From Halorarum halophilum (GTDB taxonomy: Archaea; Halobacteriota; Halobacteria; Halobacteriales; Haloferacaceae), in the NCBI RefSeq assembly GCF_013401515.1, contig NZ_CP058529.1, positions 3,286,001-3,350,000 on the forward strand: a stretch of DNA of 64,000 nucleotides. Direction: 5' to 3'. Positions 18,593 through 26,172 of the stretch are shown one piece after another (positions within the stretch are counted from its first letter, which is position 1; every line of letters begins with the position of its first letter). Position numbers and translations under genes: made by a program. The notes under the pieces are model-generated. The model did not search any database. It was not told the origin of the DNA and saw nothing but the letters and a program-made list of their open reading frames with translations.

Positions 18593-18716
18593 GTACAGTG
18601 TGGTTCGAGTACGAACCGTAATATCCCTATCGATTAATTATGGTCGATACGACGACGTGACGGAATCCGGACGGTCCGGGCCGGTTTCGAGATCGACGTC
18701 TCGGATTATCGACCGG

Positions 18717-20603
18717 TCACTTCGGGCTCATCGCGGGGATGGACATGAACGTCCGGTTGGTGTAGTTGATGCCCCATAGCGGGTCGTCCTTGGCCGGCCA
18801 GTTCCACTCGTCGGTCCAGTACATCATCCCCCAGTTCTCGACGTTGGTGGGGATCGAGGGCAGCGCGTAGTTGTACACCCACGCGAGCAGTTCGATCTGC
18901 GTGGTGTACTCCTCGCCGGTGAGCTTCGCGAGGCCGTCGACCTCCTCGCGGACGTTGATCTCCTGCAGGTCGCCCTCCCAGTTACCGACCGGCATCGGGA
19001 CCTCGATCGTCTCGGGGAAGTAGACCATGCTGTCGCCGTCGAACATCGTTCCCAGGTACGACACCGGCGACTGCGCGTTGGTGTGCGTGCGTAGGGAGTT
19101 CCAGGTGTCGTCCGAACGACCCCAGAGGATCGAGCCGAACTGCTCGTTGACCGAGAAGTTCGTGCTGAAGCCGAACTGCTCGAGCTGGTTCATCGTCGCC
19201 TGACCCGTCGTCGGCCAGTGGTGGTAGTTCGGCGAGATGTGGTCGATGACGAACTCCTCGCCCTGGTAGTACCAGGTGCCGTCCTCCTTGGAGAAGCCGA
19301 CCTCCTCGAGCAACTGTGTGGCCTTCTCGTGGTCGGTCCCGTACGTCCGGAGCGTGTCGTGGATGTTCGGCAGGGCCTCCTCGGTCTTGAAGAAGACCCC
19401 GTCGGCCCGCTCGAGCGCGGTCGTGCGGGTCGGGTGGGCACGCGAGATCTCCTCGTTGTTGAGGACGTACGCGATCGCCTGCCGGAACTTGGGCTCGGCG
19501 TACACGTCGGGGACGCCGTCGGCGTCCGTGTTCCAGTTGAACGCGAGCCCCTGCACGGCGGTCCCCGCGCGGATCACGATCTCCATGTTCTCCTCCTTCT
19601 GGATCCGCTCGATGTGCTCGGGCTGGGGGAGCGGCCCGGCCTCGATGTTGCCCGAGAGGGCCGCCGAGATGGGCTGCGAGCGCCCGCCCGCGGCGTCGAA
19701 GTTCTCGATGCGCCCCGAGAACTCCGGCGGGGAGTGGAATCCGTCGTGGGGCTCGAGCACCGCGACCGTCTCGGTCGAGTCGCTGATCTTCCACGGCCCG
19801 CACGTGACCGTCTCGTCGATCGGCCACTGGTGGTCGTCGGTGAGCTCCTGGTCGATCTTCGTGATCGCGTCGGTCGTGGTCGCGTCCTGCAGACGCTCGA
19901 GGTAGTCGACGAACACGGTCTCCTCGCCGTCGATCTCGCGCGGCGGGGAGAGCTGGTAATCCTGGGTGAACATCTGTTTCGCCGCGTAGTCGGTGTTCAG
20001 CTCCCCCAGCTCCATGACGACGGTCTTGTCGCCCTCGGCGGTGATCGCGTCGACGTTCGACCACATGACCGAGTCGATCTTCCCGAGTTCCTTCTGGATC
20101 TTGAGCCGCAGCGTCAGGTCGTCGGCCGTTACCTCGTCCCCGGACGTCCACTGCCAGTCGTCGTACAGGCCCATCGTGATGGTCCCGTTCCCCTGGTCGA
20201 TGTCGAGCGACTCCAGGCCCAGCGGGACGAACTGGTCGTACGTGTTGCTGGTCTCCTTGTTGAACTCGGCGGACGTCGACCATCGCGCGAGTTGCGGGTG
20301 GATGGACCACGCGAGCGCGTGGAGGTTCGCCCCCCACGGGTTCTGGATCTGCGACTGGGACTCCATCGCGCCCGGCAGGAACGTGTGGAACTCCCTGTTC
20401 CCGCCGTTTCCGCCGTTCCCCCCATTTCCGCCGCCGTTCCCGCCGTTGCCGTTGACGGGCGTGACGTCCTCGTCGTCGCCGCCGGAACAGCCGGCGAGGA
20501 AGACGGCGGTCGCCGCACCGGCCCCCTGCATCATCCGTCTGCGGCTGAGGCGGTTACTGGCGTGCCCGTTCCGGTCCGACGGCGTGTAGTCGTCGTTGAC
20601 CAT
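18717..20603 (-). CDS. ABC importer solute-binding lipoprotein, SBP_bac_5 family
   Basis: About 628 residues. The N-terminus has a Tat motif (SRRRMMQGAG), a lipobox (FLAGC) and a Gly/Asn-rich linker, so the protein is exported folded and anchored outside the cell. The mature part belongs to the family 5 extracellular binding proteins that serve peptide, nickel and, in hyperthermophiles and haloarchaea, plant oligosaccharide importers. Motifs such as VTADDLTLRLKIQ, FRQAIAYVLNNEEI and ATQLLEEVGFSKEDGTW are typical. The ATG at 20603 follows an AGAAGG sequence that may act as a ribosome-binding site; the open frame continues to 20732 but loses family features. It lies between its regulator (iclR, divergent) and the ATPase/permease operon. 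Confidence 0.92.
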   Translation of the reverse strand: MVNDDYTPSDRNGHASNRLSRRRMMQGAGAATAVFLAGCSGGDDEDVTPVNGNGGNGGGNGGNGGNGGNREFHTFLPGAMESQSQIQNPWGANLHALAWSIHPQLARWSTSAEFNKETSNTYDQFVPLGLESLDIDQGNGTITMGLYDDWQWTSGDEVTADDLTLRLKIQKELGKIDSVMWSNVDAITAEGDKTVVMELGELNTDYAAKQMFTQDYQLSPPREIDGEETVFVDYLERLQDATTTDAITKIDQELTDDHQWPIDETVTCGPWKISDSTETVAVLEPHDGFHSPPEFSGRIENFDAAGGRSQPISAALSGNIEAGPLPQPEHIERIQKEENMEIVIRAGTAVQGLAFNWNTDADGVPDVYAEPKFRQAIAYVLNNEEISRAHPTRTTALERADGVFFKTEEALPNIHDTLRTYGTDHEKATQLLEEVGFSKEDGTWYYQGEEFVIDHISPNYHHWPTTGQATMNQLEQFGFSTNFSVNEQFGSILWGRSDDTWNSLRTHTNAQSPVSYLGTMFDGDSMVYFPETIEVPMPVGNWEGDLQEINVREEVDGLAKLTGEEYTTQIELLAWVYNYALPSIPTNVENWGMMYWTDEWNWPAKDDPLWGINYTNRTFMSIPAMSPK

Positions 20604-20637
20604 GTGTGAACCTTCTACTGGGCATGTGCACACACAC

Positions 20638-20650
20638 CATATATAATTTA
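20638..20650 (-). promoter_or_regulatory. Strong TATA box of the solute-binding protein gene
   Basis: The minus strand reads TAAATTATATATGG, the most AT-rich TATA match in the locus. It lies about 40 bp upstream of the ATG at 20603, predicting a short leader of roughly 12 nt containing AAGG. Binding-protein genes are usually the most highly expressed of an importer, in keeping with this. Confidence 0.6.
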
Positions 20651-20773
20651 TGTTGGTGCTCTTTGCTGTCGAACCCGTACGGGGGCATTCTGGCTCCCAT
20701 CGGGCGGCGCGGGCCTCCACGGAGCGGGTCACTCATCACCGCTTTTCGCTCCCGTTCTGTCCAGGATGGTTGG

Positions 20774-20804
20774 AAACCGGTCCGATTACCCAACCGGTTT
20801 ATAC
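20774..20804 (+). promoter_or_regulatory. Perfect inverted repeat on the iclR promoter (candidate operator) with TATA box
   Basis: AAACCGGT (20774-20781) and ACCGGTTT (20793-20800) form a perfect inverted repeat with an 11-bp spacer, so the arm centres are about two helical turns apart, as expected for a dimeric winged-helix regulator. The right arm runs directly into the TATA element TTTATAC (20798-20804), 26 bp before the iclR ATG. A protein bound here would block the archaeal basal factors, so negative autoregulation by IclR is the simplest reading. Confidence 0.6.
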
Positions 20805-20825
20805 GATGGTTCCCCTCGAATACCC

Positions 20826-21590
20826 ATGGAAGACGGGTCCGAGGGACAGACGCTCCAGGGGGTTCGGAAGGCGTTCAAGATAGTTAGACACATCAAGGAG
20901 ACGGGACCGACGACGGTGACGGGGCTCGCGGACGCGCTCGACCTCCCCAAGAGCACGGCCCACATCCACCTGAAGACGATGGCCGAAGCGGGGTACCTGT
21001 ACAAGGACGACGGGACGTATCGGCTTAGCCTCCACTTCCTCAGCCACGGCACGGTCGTCCGTCGCGAGTTCGAGATCTACCAGGTCGCCAAGGGGGAGAT
21101 CAACAGCCTCGCCGAGGAGACGGGGGAGGTCGCGAGCATCGGGGTCGAGGAGGGCGGCAAGCGCGTGCTACTCTACAAGTCGGAGGGCGGCGACGCGGTC
21201 TACGACAACTCCCACACCGGTGAGTTCACCGAGATGCACTGGACGTCACTGGGGAAGGCGCTGCTCGCGCACATGCCCCGGGAGCGGGTCGAGGCGATCG
21301 TCGACGAGCACGGGCTTCCCCGTGCGACGGAACACACGCTCACCGAACCGGAGGCGCTCTACGACGAGCTCGAACGCATCCGTGAGCAGGGATACGCGCT
21401 CGAGGACGAGGAGCACTGGGAGAACATCCGCGCCGTCTCCGTTCCGGTGCTCTCCGAGCAGGGCATCATCGGGGCGATCTCCCTGTCGGGGCCCAAAGCC
21501 AGGTTCTCGGACTCGCTCATCGAGGAGCGCATCCTCGACCCCCTGTACGACAAGGCGAACGTGATCGAACTCCGCCTCAAACACTACTGA
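20826..21590 (+). CDS. IclR-family transcriptional regulator of the uronate locus
   Basis: A 254-residue protein with an N-terminal winged helix (about 12-75; TGLADALDLPKSTAHIHLKTM) and a C-terminal IclR effector-binding domain (about 90-250; TSLGKALLAHMPRE, VPVLSEQGIIGAISLSGP). IclR proteins commonly control sugar-acid catabolism genes such as KdgR. Its position, divergent from the solute-binding protein and between the importer and the oxidoreductase, makes it the probable local regulator, with a uronate or 2-keto-3-deoxygluconate as a plausible ligand (inference). The ATG at 20826 is 26 bp after the TATA box. The start at 20766 would include the operator in the coding region and is rejected. 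Confidence 0.92.
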   Translation: MEDGSEGQTLQGVRKAFKIVRHIKETGPTTVTGLADALDLPKSTAHIHLKTMAEAGYLYKDDGTYRLSLHFLSHGTVVRREFEIYQVAKGEINSLAEETGEVASIGVEEGGKRVLLYKSEGGDAVYDNSHTGEFTEMHWTSLGKALLAHMPRERVEAIVDEHGLPRATEHTLTEPEALYDELERIREQGYALEDEEHWENIRAVSVPVLSEQGIIGAISLSGPKARFSDSLIEERILDPLYDKANVIELRLKHY

Positions 21591-21919
21591 CGGTACGTCG
21601 GGCTGCCCTGTTCACCGGGCGACGATGGCATTACAAGCGTACGGCTGTGAGAGTCACGACGCTGAACGGACCGTTCCAGCGACGAGACTTGCCATCCACG
21701 TCATCTGTCCAAGATAGCTGGACACTTCCATCGCCACGACGTCCGTCCTGTCCCTCAGCCGGCATCAATGGACACTCCGCACCACCGATGGTTACTAGCG
21801 GACGGGGGTCATCACCGTCGAGGAGAGAGCACATCGCTCGCCGACGAGAGACGGATTCTCGGGCACGCTCCCGGTCGACCCGGAGAATTTAAGTCTCGCG
21901 CGTATGGGCGTCTCTACAT
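21591..21919. other. Intergenic region with promoter of the UspA gene
   Basis: No gene is seen in these 329 bp. A perfect inverted repeat TGTCCA-N7-TGGACA lies at 21706-21724 and may help terminate the iclR transcript or bind a protein. Near the right end, GAATTTAAG (about 21885-21893) is a TATA-like element about 30 bp before the UspA start. Confidence 0.5.
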
Positions 21920-22375
21920 ATGCAACGAGGCCTAGTGGTAGTCGACAAGACGGACGCGCACAGGGGGCTGATCCGGGAGGCTGCCGAGCACGCAGTCGGC
22001 GCCGACGCCGAACTGGTCCTGTTCACGACGATGACCAGGGAGGAGTTCGAGTCGAACGCGGAGACGCTGGAGACGATCGGCTCGGTCGAGAACGTCAGCT
22101 ACGACAGCGACACCGCGCTCGACGCGGCGGCGAACGATGTCCGCGAGTTCGCCGCGGACCTGCTTCCCGCCGGCGTCGACGTCGACGTGGTCGCGAGGGC
22201 GACCGACGACGACGAACGCGCGGACGCCGTGCTCGACCTGGCGTCCGAGCGTGACTGCGACCACGTCTTCGTCCTCGGCCGTCGTCGGTCGCCGACGGGC
22301 AAGGCGCTGTTCGGCGACATCGCCCAGCGGATCGCCCTGAACTTCGACGGCTACGTCACGCTGGCGACGAGCTGA
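21920..22375 (+). CDS. UspA-like protein
   Basis: A 151-residue single-domain universal stress protein (alpha/beta, HUP-type fold). The N-terminal strand MQRGLVVVDKTDAHRGLI and the late segment DHVFVLGRRRSPTGKALFGDIAQRI are recognisable; the nucleotide-binding glycine motif is only partly kept (G-R-R-R-S instead of G-x-x-G), so ATP binding is uncertain. Function cannot be assigned; it may simply be a neighbour of the uronate genes. Possibly a leaderless transcript from the TATA box near 21889. Confidence 0.8.
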   Translation: MQRGLVVVDKTDAHRGLIREAAEHAVGADAELVLFTTMTREEFESNAETLETIGSVENVSYDSDTALDAAANDVREFAADLLPAGVDVDVVARATDDDERADAVLDLASERDCDHVFVLGRRRSPTGKALFGDIAQRIALNFDGYVTLATS

Positions 22376-22445
22376 ACCGGCGGTCGATCCCGATCATCCA
22401 TCGCGTTTTCAGGTAAAGATAAGGCCTCTCGGACGGACCCACGCG

Positions 22446-23222
22446 GTGTCCATGGCCAGTGACTCCGAACCAGCCGTGAGTGTCGAGGACCGATCCGCCG
22501 TCGTCATCGGGGGGACGACCGGAATCGGTCGCGCGATCGCCCTCGCGTTCGCCGACGAGGGTGCCGACGTCGTCGCGACCAGTCGCACCCGGGAGGCGGT
22601 CGAGGACGTCGCGACGGAGCTGCGAGACCGTGGCGCGACGACGGCCGAGGTCACCTGTGACGTCCGCGACCGCGAGTCGATCGAACGGCTCCGGGACGTC
22701 GCCGAGGAGACGCTCGGATCGGTCGACGTGCTCGTCAACTCCGCGGGAACGGTCGCACAGAGCCCCATCACCGAGATGTCCGAGGAGGAGTGGGCCCGGG
22801 ACATCGACGTGTGTCTCACCGGCGTGTTCCGGGCGTGCCAGATCTTCGGCCGGACGATGACCGAGGGGAGCATCGTCAACGTCTCCTCGATGTCGGCGGG
22901 CCAGGCCCGCGAGGCCAGGGCGGCCTACTGCGCCGCGAAGAGCGGCGTCGACGGGCTCACCCGTGCCGCCGCCGCCGACCTCGCCCCGGACGTCCGCGTC
23001 AACGCCGTCGCCCCCGGCTTCGTCAAGACGCCGATGGCCGGCCCGAAACTCGACGACGGGTCGTCGTTCCGCGAGACCGTCGACGAGCGAACGCCGATGG
23101 AGCGCGTCGCGACCCCGGAGGAGATCGCCGGGACGGTCATCTACCTCGCGAGCGACGCGGCCTCGTTCACCACTGCGCAGGTGGTGACGGTGGACGGCGG
23201 CTACGACGTCAGTTCGCTGTAG
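22446..23222 (+). CDS. Short-chain dehydrogenase/reductase, candidate fructuronate reductase
   Basis: A 258-residue classical SDR: nucleotide-binding motif GGTTGIG (about 22-28), NSAG, catalytic Ser in NVSSMS, catalytic YCAAK (about 161-165) and the C-terminal VTVDGGYDVS. It reduces or oxidises a hydroxyl/keto group with NAD(P). The locus encodes the steps before (UxaC) and after (UxuA) fructuronate reduction but no UxuB homologue, so this SDR is the best local candidate for D-fructuronate to D-mannonate; many other SDR activities are possible. The GTG at 22446 lies about 28 bp after an AAAGATAAG element; an ATG at 22452 is the alternative. Confidence 0.88.
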   Translation: MSMASDSEPAVSVEDRSAVVIGGTTGIGRAIALAFADEGADVVATSRTREAVEDVATELRDRGATTAEVTCDVRDRESIERLRDVAEETLGSVDVLVNSAGTVAQSPITEMSEEEWARDIDVCLTGVFRACQIFGRTMTEGSIVNVSSMSAGQAREARAAYCAAKSGVDGLTRAAAADLAPDVRVNAVAPGFVKTPMAGPKLDDGSSFRETVDERTPMERVATPEEIAGTVIYLASDAASFTTAQVVTVDGGYDVSSL

Positions 23223-24023
23223 GGCGACCAACGGCCGACGACCAGTTTTCGCAGGGAGCGGAATTCGGCTATCGTCGAGATGATGGCGAACGTCCGTGAT
23301 GCACACGACGTCCCAGGGGGAATCGAAATCGGGGGTTGATATAACAAATCTTGAACCATTCTTGAAAACTACCAGATTATTTATCATATTTCACTTACTC
23401 CGATATGTCGTCGAGGGACGTGTGAGTATCGTCACCCACAGTCGCACGCGCGCAAACCCTCTCGCGACGGCCTCGGGAGCGTCAAGACGGTACTGTGGCG
23501 GTTCGCCCGACGACTATCCGGACGACGGAGTGTCTCCGGCCGAACCGTCGGATGGCGTCGGTCAGAGGAACGTACCGCGCGGGTGTCCCTTTCTCGCAGC
23601 CTTTCACGGATCGTCATCGGTCGAGAAAGGGTCGGCCAACCGTCCAGCACGTTAGAACTGACCATCCCAGCGCCGTAGTGCCCTCTCGGTGTGGAGCGAT
23701 CTCGGCCGACGGTCGAGCAGGTAGAGCCCGCGACGACAGAACGCACCTGGTCAGGACCGGATGCGTTCCCCGCTCTATCGCCATCACGGGTACCGTCGAC
23801 GGGGGCAAGGCCCGGACTGATTTGCGGCAAACGGCGATGGAGGGAGTAGACGATTCACCAAACTGGCATACATATCTAATTTAGATAATATTAATCGAGA
23901 TGCCTTTTCTGTCTACATGGTATGCTTGTCCTGCCGCCTCGATACGGGAGCGAGGTCGCGGCCGAGTTCGGACCTCCTGTCCGTCGTCGCGAGCCCTCTT
24001 TTTGGAACTGGAGCGCCAACCGG
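23223..24023. other. 800-bp region without a supported gene; AT-rich promoter-like tracts
   Basis: Open frames here are Ser/Arg/Pro-rich and do not look coding. Two AT-rich islands stand out. At 23333-23405 there are GATATAAC and GATTATTTATCATATTT, with TCTTGAA repeated at 23349 and 23360 (11 bp apart). At 23871-23895 a perfect palindrome ATCTAA-T-TTAGAT (23874-23886) runs into TAATATTAATC, a good TATA region that probably serves the downstream CapA-type gene. The first island has no evident gene behind it. Confidence 0.5.
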
Positions 24024-25025
24024 ATGACGATGCCCTACCAGATCGGGCTGACGGGCGACGTGATGCTCGGCCGCCTCGTCGACGAGCACCAGCGCCGCCG
24101 GCCCGTGACTGCGGTGTGGGGCGATCTCCTGGAGTACCTCGAGGGCCTCGACGGGCTCTTCGTCAACCTCGAGTGCTGCCTGTCGAGCCGGGGACGACCG
24201 TGGCGGCGGACGCGGCGAACGTTTCACTTCCGCGCGCACCCAGACTGGGCAGTCCCGGCCCTCGAACGCGCCGGCGTCGACTGCTGTGCACTGGCCAACA
24301 ACCACGTCCTCGACTTCGAGGAGGAGGCGCTTCGCGACACGCTGGACCACCTCGACGGCGGCGGTATCGCTCGCGCCGGCGCGGGTCGGACGCGCGAGGA
24401 GGCGTTCGAACCGGCGTCGGTGACGGCGAGCGGCCTCGACGTCGGGTTCGTCTCCCTCACCGACAACACGCCCGAGTACGCCGCATCGGGGGCGTCGCCA
24501 GGGACGGCGTACGTCGAGATCGACGTCGACGACGAGGGGACGCGCAGGGCCGTCTCCGGGGCCCTCGAACGCGCGCGCGAACGGGACCCCGACCTGCTGA
24601 TCGCCTCGCTCCACTGGGGGCCGAACATGGTCGAGACGCCCCCCGATTCGTTCCGCGAGTTCGGCCGGTGGCTCGTCGACGAGGGGGTCGACCTGGTTCA
24701 CGGCCACAGCGCGCACGTCTTCCAGGGGATCGAGGTGTACGAGGGGCGACCGATCCTCTACGACACGGGCGACTTCGTCGACGACTACGCCGTCGACGAT
24801 CGGCTGCGGAACGACCGGAGTTTCCTGTTCGAGGTGTCGGTGACGGACGATGGCGATTCCGTCGAACTCCGCCTGCTGCCGACGGAGATCGACGATTACT
24901 CGGTCCACCGCGCGGGCGCCGAGGCGGCCGAGTGGAGTCGCGAGCGAATGCGCGAACTGTCCACGGAGTTCGGGACCTCGTTCGAGCGCGACGGCGAACA
25001 GCTCGTGCTCGACCTCGACAGTTGA
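24024..25025 (+). CDS. CapA/PgsA-family putative metallophosphoesterase
   Basis: About 333 residues with the CapA fold: GLTGDVMLGRL near the N-terminus, VNLECCLS, the LANNHVLDF motif (metal-binding Asn-His), ASLHWGPNM, and GHSAHVFQGIEVYEGRPILYDTGD. Relatives take part in poly-gamma-glutamate or capsule synthesis or act as phosphoesterases; the exact reaction is unknown. No signal peptide is evident. The ATG at 24024 (or 24030) places the first strand at the usual distance. An in-frame ATG at 23922 lies about 30 bp after the TAATATTA box and would add 34 residues of unfamiliar sequence, so a roughly 100-nt leader or a longer protein are both possible. Confidence 0.85.
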   Translation: MTMPYQIGLTGDVMLGRLVDEHQRRRPVTAVWGDLLEYLEGLDGLFVNLECCLSSRGRPWRRTRRTFHFRAHPDWAVPALERAGVDCCALANNHVLDFEEEALRDTLDHLDGGGIARAGAGRTREEAFEPASVTASGLDVGFVSLTDNTPEYAASGASPGTAYVEIDVDDEGTRRAVSGALERARERDPDLLIASLHWGPNMVETPPDSFREFGRWLVDEGVDLVHGHSAHVFQGIEVYEGRPILYDTGDFVDDYAVDDRLRNDRSFLFEVSVTDDGDSVELRLLPTEIDDYSVHRAGAEAAEWSRERMRELSTEFGTSFERDGEQLVLDLDS

Positions 25026-25099
25026 GGCACGGGCGGCCGACGCGGACGGGAGCGTCGGCGACGACCCCGTCGAGGCTGGCAGAGATGTACGGCGTGAAC

Positions 25100-25570
25100 T
25101 CAGTCGTCCCGCGGGGGTTTCGTGTCGGAGGCGGCGTCCACACCTCTCATCGCGTCCCGGCCGCCGGTCGCGGACTGCCGCTCGGCGACGGTGTACGCGT
25201 CGTAGATGGCGAAGAGCCAGACGGCCGGGTAGAGGACGAACCCGACGAGGATCACGGCGGACAGCACCGCGAGGATGCTGGCGGCGATGACGAGGAGTCC
25301 CTTCTCGAGTTCGCGGTTGTAGAGCTGTCCGAGGCCGGGGAACACCGCCGAGAGGACGGCCGCGACGAACGGGTTGCCGCCCTCGAGGAGGTCGTCCAGC
25401 GCCGTGTCGAGCGATGAGGTCGCGGACGACGGGGAGGGGCCGTCCTGCGGGGCGCCGCACGTCGGGCAGTATCGGGCGTCGGCGTCTATGAGGACCCCGC
25501 AGCTGCGGCAGTACGCCTCGTCGGGACCGCGACCCTCCGCGGAGGGCTCGTCGGCGGAATCGGCGGACAT
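25100..25570 (-). CDS. Zinc-ribbon membrane protein (TM2-like)
   Basis: A 156-residue protein. Residues about 20-40 form a zinc ribbon (YCRSCGVLIDADARYCPTCG). A linker leads to a membrane region of about two to three helices with FPGLGQLYNRELEKG, a TM2-type signature. The C-terminus is polar. Such proteins are common and uncharacterised in haloarchaea. A TTTAGCC element about 26 bp upstream of the ATG supports the start. It converges on the CapA-type gene. Confidence 0.8.
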   Translation of the reverse strand: MSADSADEPSAEGRGPDEAYCRSCGVLIDADARYCPTCGAPQDGPSPSSATSSLDTALDDLLEGGNPFVAAVLSAVFPGLGQLYNRELEKGLLVIAASILAVLSAVILVGFVLYPAVWLFAIYDAYTVAERQSATGGRDAMRGVDAASDTKPPRDD

Positions 25571-25684
25571 ACACCGCTATCGTTCCCGGCTGCGGCTAAA
25601 GATGTCGGTCGATTCGATGTTCTGATCGACCCGCCGTCCCGCTCCCCCGTCGGCGGGGGAGGCTCCGGTGGTGCCGACTCGGGG

Positions 25685-26011
25685 TTACTTGCGCCTCCTG
25701 CCGAAGCCCCGCAGCGCGACCGCGATCAGGACGAGCGCGAAGAACGCGACGACGAGCCAGCGCCCGACCTCCGTCGCGAGGGCGTCCCCAACCATCCCGA
25801 GCAGGTCCACGCCGACCGCCTGTCCGAGCGCGAACAGGAGGAGGACGATTCCGAGGAACGCCAGGCCGATCCGGAACGAGGACGCCGCGAACCGCTCCGC
25901 CGTCTCTCCACCGGGAGTCGGCTCGCCGGCGGCCGGCTCACCGGCGGTATGTTCGGCCGACTGGTTCCGCTGAGTCGTCTCCGCGTTCGGTTGGTTCTCG
26001 GATTGGGACAC
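25685..26011 (-). CDS. Small membrane protein with two helices
   Basis: About 108 residues. A polar Glu/Gln/Thr-rich N-terminal half is followed by two hydrophobic helices (FRIGLAFLGIVLLLFAL and WLVVAFFALVLIAVAL) and a basic tail (RGFGRRRK). The GTG at 26011 is chosen over the ATG at 26050 because a TAATAAC element lies about 28 bp upstream of the GTG and inside the longer version's coding sequence. The family is not recognised. Confidence 0.65.
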   Translation of the reverse strand: MSQSENQPNAETTQRNQSAEHTAGEPAAGEPTPGGETAERFAASSFRIGLAFLGIVLLLFALGQAVGVDLLGMVGDALATEVGRWLVVAFFALVLIAVALRGFGRRRK

Positions 26012-26172
26012 GTTCCCCGTTCGGACGGAACTCACGTTATTACAGACCACTTAACGCCCGCAAGATGGGGGAATTCGACGGGTTCGGCGGAATCGGCCGT
26101 GGGCGATGGACGCGGCGACTGGGTTCGTCTCCGCCCGCTCGGGTTACTCTGACGACCTCCTTCCGCCGCCCG

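Noticed and set aside
20604..20732. N-terminal extension of the solute-binding protein
   Set aside because: The extra 43 codons run through the TATA box and put the Tat motif unusually far from the N-terminus.
23296..23655. A 119-residue frame in the long intergenic region
   Set aside because: Starts in the AT island, has no family resemblance and a mixed Ser/Arg composition; treated as non-coding, with the island noted as a promoter candidate.
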